A DNA stretch of 64,000 nucleotides from Aurantiochytrium sp. KH105 (lineage: Eukaryota; Sar; Bigyra; Thraustochytrida; Thraustochytriidae), in assembly GCA_003116975.1 (NCBI GenBank), contig BGKB01000040.1, positions 62,001-126,000 on the forward strand, in the 5' to 3' direction. Positions 39,074 through 47,898 of the stretch are shown here, one piece after another. Position 1 is the first letter of the stretch, and each line of letters starts with the position of its first letter. The position numbers and the translations under genes were made by a program. The notes below the pieces were generated by a model. The model saw only the letters and a list, made by a program, of their open reading frames with translations. It was not told the DNA's origin and ran no database searches.

Positions 39074-39352
39074 TCCGGGAGGTCTGTCTGCTCACGAAGC
39101 CGCCAGCCAGAGATGAATATTCCATTTCAATTGTTGTTCATTTTCCCTGACATTTTCATCTCTTGTTTATGATGCGAAAGTGGTGAGTATAGATTCTGAT
39201 TGATTGCTTTTCCTCGCAAATCTAGATTGACTCATTTGGCTACATTACCGTGAAAATAAGTAGGCCTACAGGATCAAAACAAAGAAAATCCATCATCAAG
39301 TGAGTTAGTAGTGAGTACAATTCGCTTTTAAGTTCGCCTCAGGACGACGTAG

Positions 39353-40888
39353 CTAGCGGCCGCTTCTCGCCTTGTCAAGTCCGGCCTGTGCCTTTTGCAC
39401 GGCCTTGGTTGCTGCTGCTTTAAAGCCTTGCTCCTCGTCGTCCTTTGGCGTTTCAGCGTGCGGATCAACGAGGCGAACGCTAGAATTAACCAAGCGGCTG
39501 CTCGGCATGAAGAGTGGTAGGAGAGCCTTGGTGAAGACCTCGTCCTCGAGCTCGTCGAGCAGCTCGTCGAAGAGGTTGTCACGCGTTCCGCGCGCCCCGT
39601 GCAAGGCAATTCGCACACGCTGAATCTTTTCCATGCTCAAGTTAAGCGAAATGATGGAGTCATCGGCGAGGAAGACATCGTGAATCTGGTTTGCACGCTG
39701 CAGCGCTTCGCGGCCCGCGGCGCGCTCGTGCGCATCCTTGAACTTGCCCGTGGCCTCGAGGAATGCAATTGTTTCCGGAAAGAAGGCGCCCTCCACAAAG
39801 AGCTCAAAGTCATCCTTGAGGTCCTGATTTTGGTCAATGTCATTTAGCGTGATTGCACCCGCGCGCAGGCGATATGTGTAAAAGACCTGCAAAGGGCATT
39901 GTACGGCAAAGAGAACTAAAAGCGCGACGGCGCCAACGTGGGTCCAGTCAAAATCCCCAGAGGCGCGTAGGTCGCCTGGGTCAATGTAGCTCAATGCAAG
40001 CGAAGAGCCAAAGACACACATGCATAACCAGCAAAAGCGAATGTCGCGCAGCAGATGGAGCGGATCAGGCGCGTTGCGCAGCCAAAAGAGAGCAATGAGC
40101 CCAAGTGACGCAAAGACGACCGCCTGGATGAGCACTGGTTCGAGGATGTCGTCGTCCAAGCCACAACCGTAGCAGTCCTTGCCAAAAGGTCCATCCTTGG
40201 AGCCCGAGCGCACGGCGGCGATGAGCATACCGGGGGCGCTGAAGATTGCAGTCACGAGAAGACCCATTGCGTCGGATTGCGCAAAGTAGGCGGCACGAAT
40301 TTCCTCGAGCACGGACTCGTCGTGGACTACCTTGTCCAGCTTGGAGTCTTCGCGCTCAAAAACGTTGCCCTCGCGGTCCATTTTCACGTCAATGCCGACC
40401 TGGATCTCGGAACGGTCGCGGGTGCATCGATACGGCGAAAGGTAAGCACGGATGAGAACGAGAAGGCCTGGACGTCGAAACATGTGCGCTCGACCTCCTA
40501 GCTCGACGCCGACAAGCTCGTCTTGCAGCAGGGCGGCAAATGTGGCGCGGTTCTTGAATGCGTACATGCGCGCTACGGTGGGGCCCATGCCGAGCGGCAC
40601 AAGCAAGAGCGTGAGCCACAGAAAGGCGTCGCAGGGAACATCGTCCGGCCCAAAGATGAGAAAGAGTTCGGACCAGACGAGGCATGCGCAGAGCCCGATC
40701 GTGGAGAGGATAATGAGGCCAAAGTTCCGCTTGCGTAGCAGCGGATGCGAGCGTCGCTTTGTCCACCAAGCGAGTCCGGCGGCAAAGAATACCACCCCAA
40801 GCACGAACACCAAGAGGCCGATCTTGCGGTTGTCAGAGTTGAGATCTCTGTCTGGGTGCGGACACACGTCCGCCGCGCTGTCGCCCAT
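39353..40888 (-). CDS. seven-helix receptor with C-terminal RGS domain
   Basis: A 511-residue protein. Helices lie near 25-45, 55-80, 88-108, 215-235, 258-278, 290-310 and 325-345, followed by a cytosolic RGS domain (about 370-480). The RGS part opens with DFELFVEGAFFPETIAFLEA, has a middle helix ANQIHDVFLADDSIISLNLS and ends with DELEDEVFTKALLPLFMPSS, matching the usual RGS helices. RGS domains speed GTP hydrolysis by G-alpha, so this would be a receptor-type regulator of G-protein signalling; 7TM-RGS fusions are known in plants and protists. A hydrophilic loop of ~100 residues between helices 3 and 4 is unusually long. The ATG at 40888 was preferred to the longer frame, whose start is Cys/Arg-rich. 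The ligand is unknown. Confidence 0.75.
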   Translation of the reverse strand: MGDSAADVCPHPDRDLNSDNRKIGLLVFVLGVVFFAAGLAWWTKRRSHPLLRKRNFGLIILSTIGLCACLVWSELFLIFGPDDVPCDAFLWLTLLLVPLGMGPTVARMYAFKNRATFAALLQDELVGVELGGRAHMFRRPGLLVLIRAYLSPYRCTRDRSEIQVGIDVKMDREGNVFEREDSKLDKVVHDESVLEEIRAAYFAQSDAMGLLVTAIFSAPGMLIAAVRSGSKDGPFGKDCYGCGLDDDILEPVLIQAVVFASLGLIALFWLRNAPDPLHLLRDIRFCWLCMCVFGSSLALSYIDPGDLRASGDFDWTHVGAVALLVLFAVQCPLQVFYTYRLRAGAITLNDIDQNQDLKDDFELFVEGAFFPETIAFLEATGKFKDAHERAAGREALQRANQIHDVFLADDSIISLNLSMEKIQRVRIALHGARGTRDNLFDELLDELEDEVFTKALLPLFMPSSRLVNSSVRLVDPHAETPKDDEEQGFKAAATKAVQKAQAGLDKARSGR

Positions 40889-41225
40889 CCTGGCGCCGCG
40901 CAAAGGGAAGGCTTTCTCGCGCGCGCGCGCGCGTGCGACACGGACCTTGTACACCCCCCGTGCGAAGGAGCGTACGCCCACGCACAAGCAAGGCAATTGC
41001 TCGCGTCTACTTGCGACTTGCTCGCGGCACGTGCCGCAAGGCTCGCTCGCGCGCGACTGACAAGGAATGTGCAAATGCAAGGGATAAATCAGGGAGGTGG
41101 GCAGGGAAGGGAGAAGAAAGACAGGGAGGGAGGATAGACAGGGGCTTCGACTTCTATTATTCTAGAAATTAGCCACTGTAGCTCTATTTCTCCGCGGGAA
41201 GCGCGCTTTCGGGAATGGAAGAACG

Positions 41226-41460
41226 TCTTGCACCAAATTGGTCTTTTGCAATCTGCCTTACCAGGCATCATCTTACTTTCATTGGAATGGTCGTTTGCGC
41301 TCAGCCTTACCAGACCTCCTCAATCTTGTGTTAAATTGGCCATTTGGAATTTACTCGACCGAACCACTCCTTCCTTGCATCAGATTGGTGTTTTGCAATC
41401 TACTGTACCAGACCAACTCTTCCTTGCATCAAATCGGTCAACTGGAACGCGCGATCCGGG
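41226..41460. repeat. degenerate tandem repeats, unit about 58 bp
   Basis: Three to four diverged units carrying CTTGCA(C/T)CA-AATTGGT, TTTTGCAATCT, and TACCAGACC-like blocks, at about 41226, 41325, 41375 and 41425. They mark the boundary between the 7TM-RGS gene and the accessory island. Confidence 0.6.
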
Positions 41461-41465
41461 CTGAG

Positions 41466-41837
41466 TCAGTGACGCATCAAAGCGGACGCCTGGTTCAAGC
41501 GAGAATACCGGTAGACCTCGCACTCGTTGTTCTCCGCATACTCTATCGTTTCCTGGAAGTCGTCCAAGTCCGTGCCGGAGCTAGCGCCGCCATCAGAACC
41601 ACACTCGTCAACACCGACGTGGGGTTCGGGTGGAGGAGGCACTTTCTTCCTTGCACTAACACGGTGCTTGGTCGCCTTTGCGCTCTTGGCTGTTTTAGGA
41701 GTTACTCGTTCTGTGGCGTTCTTCGCGCGACCGTTTGTAGGCTTCCTCGAAGTGAGCTTTCTCACACGACGCCAAGGTTTGGCCTTGTTGCGCTTTGCTT
41801 TGCCTGGGGCGGCAGCTGCAAGACTCGGGCGAGCCAT
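41466..41837 (-). CDS. small basic-acidic protein (hypothetical)
   Basis: A 123-residue ATG-started frame. The first ~70 residues are Lys/Arg/Ala-rich (AAAAPGKAKRNKAKPWRRVRK). They are followed by PPPPEP and an acidic stretch (GTDLDDFQETIEYAENNECE). No family is recognised. The composition, basic tail then acidic patch, is like small chromatin proteins or the disordered end of a larger gene. It lies between the 58-bp repeats and the first tandem unit of the island. It may be a fragment. Confidence 0.35.
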   Translation of the reverse strand: MARPSLAAAAPGKAKRNKAKPWRRVRKLTSRKPTNGRAKNATERVTPKTAKSAKATKHRVSARKKVPPPPEPHVGVDECGSDGGASSGTDLDDFQETIEYAENNECEVYRYSRLNQASALMRH

Positions 41838-41967
41838 CGCGAATTTATTTTTTATTCAATGGCAGAGAATGCTACGTTGAGGGTTTGCTTTTGAGCTCTG
41901 GAGCGCAGGAAAAGGTGACGCCACGAGGCTAACTGCCCAACTTAAAACCGTAACGCACAGGTGTGTG

Positions 41968-42065
41968 CTACCCTAACCTGGTCATCTGAACCTAACCTAT
42001 ATTTAGACCTCTTTTTCTGCTTAGACCCCTTTACATTTTTTAAAAATAAATTAACCCAACCTGGT
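41968..42065 (+). promoter_or_regulatory. conserved 5' block of unit A
   Basis: Contains CTACCCTAACCTGGTC, AACCTAACCTATATTTAGA, CTTAGACCCCTTT and a final AACCTGGTCGAGCGAG, ending about 92 bp before the ATG. CCCTAACC and AACCTAACC resemble telomeric repeat motifs (CCCTAA). The TATATTTAGA inside could be a TATA element. Conserved in all three units. Confidence 0.45.
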
Positions 42066-42157
42066 CGAGCGAGTGAATTTTCCGCAGACAGACGCGGAAA
42101 GGCAGGCATGCGCGCGCGGGAGGGGAGAGCGGACGCGCGAGCGCGGCCAAGGGCAGG

Positions 42158-43969
42158 ATGGCGGCCACGCGGCCGTTCGCCGAGATACTCCTCGATACAC
42201 CAATGGAGGGTGCCGCGCTGGTGAACAAATACGGCGCGACGAGAGTGGGGGTCACGCAACTCATCGAGCAAGAGACGTCTGACTTCTTTGGCGACCAGCC
42301 TCTCCCAAGCAGTAACGCAGTCAGCTCGCAGTATTCGTCGCGGAGCCGCGGAGGCCTCGCGCCCCAGAGCGGCGTTCAAGCTCGCCTCGATTTGCTCCCT
42401 GTTAACGTGCTCGCCTGGCAGGATTTTGAGGACGAAGTCGGGTGGGATCGCTTCGAACGGGAAGTTGGCTTCGGTGACGTCCAGGTATCGCCAATCCCTT
42501 TCGTGACCAGCAATCGAAACGTACGGACGCTCTCTAAGACCTACGCATTCGATCGCCTCAAAGCCGGATTCATGGGCCCGGCCTTACAATTCGTGATATC
42601 AGCACACGCTACGACGTCGCCGAATTCGTGGACGCCTCTCGATATCGAACATTCATCTGAGGCGTCGGCCGTCGGACACCGCGTGGACATGGTTTGGGAG
42701 AAAAATGTGGAAGATGAAAATGAGCGAAACAACGCTGGCATAACCCTTCCCGACGACCCTCGTAGAGCGCGCTTCCTCGTGCATGAGCACAAGTCGCCTG
42801 TGAAATTCCCCTACGGGCTCACTCAACCCGATCTAAACCAGATTGCTCAGTCATGGATGCAAGATTCGAATACGTCTCTCGACGAGGCCAAAGAAACGGT
42901 GAAAAGTGCCTGGGAATTGGCCTGCGAGGACCTGACCGAGTACTGGGAACTGGGCGGGAGTTTCGCCAATCGCGAAAGCTCCATTCGTTTTCGTTACCCA
43001 ATCATTCAAATCTACGTGTACATGCTTCGCTCTTTATGCAAGTACGGCGTTCTCTCCACAACCGACAAAACTTGGTTTTTCAAACTCGAGGCAGATAACA
43101 TACTGTACGTCTCGCGTATGTTCCGCGCCGAGGCAGATGGCTACGAGTCGGTGCGATACGCCTACGCATGCATGTTGCATCGTAGCGCGACCAGCTCGGC
43201 GCGTCTTTCCCTCACCGAAGCCCATCTCCGGGCCATTTGCCAGACGAACATTCGTTTAGGATCTCAGGAGTGGACTCAGATCTACGAGAACTTTGGCTAT
43301 GGCGGTGGCTCCGGAGCCACGTCGAGCACAAGGAATCGTGGCACCGCTTTGCCTGGCAACATGAGCAACGTTGCCTCGATCGAGAACCAAGAGGCCCTGC
43401 GCCAGCTGCTTCCACTCAAAAGCGACCTCCACTTTCCCTACGCTGGCGGTCTGCTCGACGTCATCAAGCAGTTCCCCGAAGGCCAGTTTGGCTACTCGAT
43501 CCGCGTGGACACGGGTGGAGTTGACACCGTTGTCAAGGTCATGACTCCTTCCAAATCCACGTACGAAACGCGCGAAGCGGAGTTCGCCTTTTGGAACGAG
43601 ATGGACGTCTATCTCCAGCTGCGCCCGCTCTGGGGGACGCACGTCCCCTGGTACCTGTACGGCGGTCGCCACATTTTCAACGACCTCATTGTCGCCACCA
43701 CCTATGCTGGCGAGTCGCTCCGTGAGAGTCTTTTGACCGACGACATTCGGGACAAGGCTTTGGCGGCGCTTACAGCGGTGCATGGGGCCGGCGTAGCGCA
43801 TCGCGACGTGCTGCTGCGCAACTTCGTCATGGACGCCTCTGGCGCCGTTCGCATCATTGACTTTGCTCAGGCAAAGACAAATGCTTCCCAACAAGACTTT
43901 CAAAAAGACCGCGACGCCTTCGAAAGCATCTTTTCTCTCTCCGGGTCCAGGGGTCGCGGCAAGGCCTGA
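42158..43969 (+). CDS. PD-(D/E)XK nuclease - kinase-like protein, copy A (Crinkler/CR-effector-like)
   Basis: A 603-residue protein. The nuclease part (about 160-320) has the PD-(D/E)XK core Asp177 in HRVDMVW and Glu210-x-Lys212 in VHEHK. It is followed by an Arg/Gln helix region and the QIYVYMLRSLCKYGVLST and WFFKLE strands that I associate with the restriction-enzyme domain of Crinkler-RHS effectors. The C-terminal part (about 430-590) is kinase-like: loop EGQFGY, Lys460 in VVKVM, HRD with Asp550 and Asn555, and IDF with Asp568. All key residues of both active sites are present. Such nuclease-kinase fusions are known in fungi, oomycetes and other protists as effector or toxin-like proteins derived from mobile elements. 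No secretion signal is evident. Role here is inferred. Confidence 0.7.
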   Translation: MAATRPFAEILLDTPMEGAALVNKYGATRVGVTQLIEQETSDFFGDQPLPSSNAVSSQYSSRSRGGLAPQSGVQARLDLLPVNVLAWQDFEDEVGWDRFEREVGFGDVQVSPIPFVTSNRNVRTLSKTYAFDRLKAGFMGPALQFVISAHATTSPNSWTPLDIEHSSEASAVGHRVDMVWEKNVEDENERNNAGITLPDDPRRARFLVHEHKSPVKFPYGLTQPDLNQIAQSWMQDSNTSLDEAKETVKSAWELACEDLTEYWELGGSFANRESSIRFRYPIIQIYVYMLRSLCKYGVLSTTDKTWFFKLEADNILYVSRMFRAEADGYESVRYAYACMLHRSATSSARLSLTEAHLRAICQTNIRLGSQEWTQIYENFGYGGGSGATSSTRNRGTALPGNMSNVASIENQEALRQLLPLKSDLHFPYAGGLLDVIKQFPEGQFGYSIRVDTGGVDTVVKVMTPSKSTYETREAEFAFWNEMDVYLQLRPLWGTHVPWYLYGGRHIFNDLIVATTYAGESLRESLLTDDIRDKALAALTAVHGAGVAHRDVLLRNFVMDASGAVRIIDFAQAKTNASQQDFQKDRDAFESIFSLSGSRGRGKA

Positions 43970-44087
43970 TGCGCAGAGCTGCCCTTTATTTTTGTCAAAT
44001 AATGTTCTTTAGTGTGTGTTTTTTCTCTTTTTTCTAATCACCATCGTTCGGGCGGTGTGCCGAATGCCAACCCGCAATCCCATCACC

Positions 44088-44600
44088 ATGCGGTTCGTGA
44101 TTCTCTCCGACTCGCACTGCCAACACGGGGAACTGCGGAGTCTACCTGACGGCGACGTACTTGTGCATGCGGGCGACTTGTGCATGCGGGCGACTTTTGC
44201 AGCGCAGGTGGCGTCGAGGAGGCGCCCCAGTTCGTTGCCTGGATGGCCTCGCAACCGCATCGCCACAAGGTCCTCGTGGCTGGCAATCATGACACAATCT
44301 TCGATCCTAGCCACGCACATGCCAGAGAGTACGTTCGGAGCGGAGGTGAGTCCTTCATCACGAAGGACGAACTCCTAAACAGGGGGCATCCACTACCTCT
44401 TCGATGCCGCCGTCGAACTTGATGGCGTCAAGGTCTACGGATTACCTTTTATCCGCGCAGGCTTCCCGAGTCTTTGGGCATTTCCCATCCGATCCGACGG
44501 CCACGCAAAAAGCATCTGGGGAAATATACCCACGGACACCGACGTTCTCGTCACACATTCGCCGCCATTTGGCATCAGGGACCGCGTCTTGGACGGATAA
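44088..44600 (+). pseudogene. metallophosphoesterase remnant, unit A
   Basis: Starts like an MPPED-type calcineurin-fold phosphoesterase: SDSH, GDVLVHAGD and later GNHD. A 17-bp tandem duplication (GTGCATGCGGGCGACTT, near 44163-44196) breaks the frame right after the second motif. The frameshift at AACAGGGGGC shared by all units follows, and the tail stops at VLDG before the GHxH region. An alternative upstream ATG is at 44064. Non-functional as read. Confidence 0.65.
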
Positions 44601-44870
44601 ACTTGAATATTTGGCACCCCGAAATTCCGGACCATATCCCGGATTTTCGACGCATGGCACGTGCTGGCTCGTCGCGTGTGCAGCTCGCATCACTGTCCCT
44701 CGTTCGGCGGCGCCCCTGGCCACGGCAACGCCGCCTGCGAACGCGTACTACCGCGCTCGGCGTATCCACCTCTCTCGCGCCTTTCCCCGGCCGCACTCCT
44801 GCGTCGCCTGCAGCGAAGGAGAAAACAACCTAACTAACTGTAAAACTGCTTTTGATTTACGGGTGTGCGC
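44601..44870. other. inter-unit segment between units A and B
   Basis: A 230-bp segment also found at 47463-47732. It begins AACTTGAATATTTGGCACC and ends before the telomere-like block. It replaces the phosphoesterase C-terminus retained in unit C. No protein or RNA feature recognised. Confidence 0.5.
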
Positions 44871-44955
44871 TACCCTAACCTGGTCATCTGAACCTAACCT
44901 ATATTTAGACCCTTTTTCTGCTTAGACCCCTTTATATTACTTAACCTAACCTGGT
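44871..44955 (+). promoter_or_regulatory. conserved 5' block of unit B
   Basis: Same order of CTACCCTAACCTGGTC, AACCTAACCTATATTTAGA, CTTAGACCCCTTT and TTAACCTAACCTGGTCGAG as in unit A, slightly shorter. It lies about 80 bp before the ATG of copy B. Confidence 0.45.
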
Positions 44956-45036
44956 CGAGCGAGTGAATTTTCCGCAGACAGACGCGGAAAGGCAGGCACG
45001 TGCGCGCGCGGACGCGCGAGCGCGGCCAAGGGCAGA

Positions 45037-46848
45037 ATGGCGGCCACGCGGCCGTTCGCCGAGATACTCCTCGATACACCGATGGAGGAGACCGCGCTGG
45101 TGGACAAATACGACGCGACGAGAGTGGGGGCCATGCAACTCGTCGAGCAAGAGGCGGCTGACTTCTTTGGCGACCGGCCTCAGCCAAGCAGTGGCGCAGT
45201 CAGCTCGCAGTACTCGTCGCGGAGCCGCGGAGGACTCGCGCCCCAGAGCGGCGTTCAAGCTCGCCTCGATTTGCTCCCTGTTAACGTGCTCGCTTGGCAG
45301 GATTTTGAGGACGAAGTCGGGTGGGATCGCTTCGAACAGGAGGCCGGCTTCGGCGACGTCCCGGTATCGCCAGCTCTTTTCTCGACGATACATTTGGATG
45401 CCGATGACCTCAGTGAGGTCGACGCATTCGATCGCCTCAAACTCGGATTTACGGGACCGGCCTTGCGATATGTGATGGGGAGGAGAGCCGAGACGGCACC
45501 GAATTCGTGGACGCCCCTCGAAGTCGCCAGTGCAGTCGAGGCGTCGGGCATCGGACACCGCGTGGACATGGTTTGGACGCAAAAGGTGAGGGATGACAGT
45601 GAGCGGATTCGCGCTGGTATCATCCATCCGAACAATGCTAATAAAGCGCGCTTCCTCGTGCATGAGCACAAGTCGCCCGTGAAATTCCCCTACGGTCTCA
45701 CTCAGCGCGATCTAGATCAGGTTGCCCGGGATTGCAGGCAGAGTCTGGGTACGCCCCTCGACGAAGCCAAAGTTACGGTGAATGGCGTGTGGGAATTGGC
45801 CTGCGAGGACCTGACCGAGTATTGGGAACTGGGCGGGAGTTTCGCCAATCGCGAAAGCTCCATTCGTTTTCGTTACCCAATCATTCAAATCTACATGTAC
45901 ATGCTACGCTCTTTATGCAAGTACGGCGTTCTCTCCACCACCGACAAAACTTGGTTTTTTAAACTCGAGGCAGATAACATACTGTACGTCTCGCGTATGT
46001 TCCGCGCCGAGGCAGATGGCCACGAGTCGGTGCGATACGCCTACGCATGCATGTTGCATCGTAGCGCGACCAGCTTGGCGCGGCTTTCCCTCACCGAAGC
46101 CCATCTCCGGGCCATTTGCCAGACGAACATTCGTTTTGGATCGCTCGAGTGGACTCAGATCTACGAGGGCTTTGGCTATGGCGGTGGCTCCGGAGCGACG
46201 TCGAGCACAAGGAATCGTGGCACCGCTTTGCCTGGCAACTTGAGCAACGTTGCCTCGATCGAGAACCAAGAGGCCCTGCGCCAGCTGCTTCCACTCAAAA
46301 GCGACCTCCACTTTCCCTACGCTGGCGGTCTGCTCGACGTCATCAAGCAGTTCCCCGAAGGCCAGTTTGGCTACTCGATCCGCGTGGACACGGGTGGAGT
46401 TGACACCGTTGTCAAGGTCATGACTCCTTCCAAATCCACGTACGAAACGCGCGAAGCGGAGTTCGCCTTTTGGAACGAGATGGACGTCTATCTCCAGCTT
46501 CGCCCGCTCTGGGGGACGCACGTCCCCTGGTACCTCTACGGCGGTCGCCACATTTTCAACGACCTCATTGTCGCCACCACCTATGCTGGCGAGTCGCTCC
46601 GCGAGAGTCTTTTGACCGACGACATTCGGGCCAAGGCCTTGGCAGCGCTCACGGCGGTGCACCAGGCCGGCGTAGCGCATCGCGACGTGCTGCTGCGCAA
46701 CTTCGTCATGGACGCCACCGGCGCCGTTCGCATCATTGACTTTGCTCAGGCAAAGACAAATGCTTCCCAACAAGACTTTCAAAAAGACCGCGACGCCTTC
46801 GAAAGCATCTTTTCTCTCTCCGGGTCCAGGGGTCGCGGCAAGGCCTGA
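45037..46848 (+). CDS. PD-(D/E)XK nuclease - kinase-like protein, copy B
   Basis: Intact and the same length as copy A (603 residues). The nuclease core (HRVDMVW, VHEHK) and kinase-like residues (VVKVM, HRDVLLRN, IDFAQA) are all kept. Residues ~110-255 differ strongly from copies A and C, for example RRAETAPNSWTPLEVAS and the TQRDLDQVARDCRQ segment, whereas residues after ~255 are almost identical. Substitutions are concentrated around, not in, the catalytic motifs, which suggests changed specificity with retained activity. The first ~110 residues are nearly the same as copy C. Preceded by its own copy of the conserved 5' block. Confidence 0.7.
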   Translation: MAATRPFAEILLDTPMEETALVDKYDATRVGAMQLVEQEAADFFGDRPQPSSGAVSSQYSSRSRGGLAPQSGVQARLDLLPVNVLAWQDFEDEVGWDRFEQEAGFGDVPVSPALFSTIHLDADDLSEVDAFDRLKLGFTGPALRYVMGRRAETAPNSWTPLEVASAVEASGIGHRVDMVWTQKVRDDSERIRAGIIHPNNANKARFLVHEHKSPVKFPYGLTQRDLDQVARDCRQSLGTPLDEAKVTVNGVWELACEDLTEYWELGGSFANRESSIRFRYPIIQIYMYMLRSLCKYGVLSTTDKTWFFKLEADNILYVSRMFRAEADGHESVRYAYACMLHRSATSLARLSLTEAHLRAICQTNIRFGSLEWTQIYEGFGYGGGSGATSSTRNRGTALPGNLSNVASIENQEALRQLLPLKSDLHFPYAGGLLDVIKQFPEGQFGYSIRVDTGGVDTVVKVMTPSKSTYETREAEFAFWNEMDVYLQLRPLWGTHVPWYLYGGRHIFNDLIVATTYAGESLRESLLTDDIRAKALAALTAVHQAGVAHRDVLLRNFVMDATGAVRIIDFAQAKTNASQQDFQKDRDAFESIFSLSGSRGRGKA

Positions 46849-46966
46849 TGCGCAGAGCTGCCCTTTATTTTTGTCAAATAATGTTCTTTAGTGTGTGTTT
46901 TTTCTCTTCTTTCTAATCACCAACGTTCGGGCGGTGTGCCGAATGCAAACCCGCAATCCCATCACC

Positions 46967-47462
46967 ATGCGGTTCGTGATTCTCTCCGACTCGCACTGCC
47001 AACACGGGGAACTGCGGAGTCTACCTGACGGCGACGTACTCGTGCATGCGGGCGACTTTTGCAGCGCAGGTGGCGTCGCGGAGGCGCGCCAGTTCGTTGC
47101 CTGGATGGCCTCGCAACCGCATCGCCACAAGGTCCTCGTGGCTGGCAATCATGATACAATCTTCGATCCTAGCCACGCACATGCCAGAGAGTACGTTCGG
47201 AGCGGAGGTGAGTCCTTCATCACGAAGGACGAACTCCTAAACAGGGGGCATCCACTACCTCTTCGATGCCGCCGTCGAACTTGATGGCGTCAAGGTCTAC
47301 GGATCACCCTTCGTCCGCGCAGGCTTCCCGAGTCTTTGGGCATTTCCCATCCGATCCGACGGCCACGCAAAAAGCATCTGGGGGAAAATACCCACGGACA
47401 CCGACGTTCTCGTCACGCATTCGCCGCCATTTGGCATCATCGACCGCGTCTGGGACGGATAA
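46967..47462 (+). pseudogene. metallophosphoesterase remnant, unit B
   Basis: The best-preserved N-terminal half of the three: SDSH, GDVLVHAGDF, GNHD. A one-base excess in the G run of AACAGGGGGC then breaks frame; dropping one G would continue into IHYLFDAAVELDG, KVYGSPF and LVTHSPPFG, as in MPPED phosphoesterases. Alternatively the GTGAGT at about 47208 and CTAAACAG could bound a 38-nt intron, but this would remove residues that align to the family. The frame ends at VWDG, so the last metal-binding motif is missing. Upstream ATG at 46943. Confidence 0.6.
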
Positions 47463-47732
47463 ACTTGAATATTTGGCACCCCGAAATTCCGGACCATATC
47501 CCGGATTTTCGACGCATGGCACGTGCTGGCTTGTCGCGCGTGAAGCTCGCATCACTGTCCCTCGTTCGGCGGCGCCCCTGGCCACGGCAACGCCGCCTGC
47601 GAACGCGTACTACCGCGCTCGGCGTATCCACCTCTCTCGCGCCTTTCCCCGGCCGCACTCCTGCGTCGCCTGCAGCGAAGGAGAAAACAACCTAACTAAC
47701 TGTAAAACTGCTTTTGATTTACGGGTGTGCGC
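47463..47732. other. inter-unit segment between units B and C
   Basis: Near-identical copy of 44601-44870, including the AACTTGAATATTTGGCACC start. No feature recognised. Confidence 0.5.
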
Positions 47733-47817
47733 TACCCTAACCTGGTCATCTGAACCTAACCTATATTTAGACCCTTTTTCTGCTTAGACCCCTTTATATT
47801 ACTTAACCTAACCTGGT
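47733..47817 (+). promoter_or_regulatory. conserved 5' block of unit C
   Basis: Identical in layout to the block of unit B (CCCTAACC, AACCTAACC, TATATTTAGA, AACCTGGTCGAG), about 80 bp before the ATG of copy C. Confidence 0.45.
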
Positions 47818-47898
47818 CGAGCGAGTGAATTTTCCGCAGACAGACGCGGAAAGGCAGGCACGTGCGCGCGCGGACGCGCGAGCGCGGCCAAGGGCAGA

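Noticed and set aside
39353..40888. Photoreceptor or rhodopsin identity for the seven-helix protein
   Set aside because: No retinal-binding Lys context in helix 7; the C-terminal RGS domain explains the protein better.
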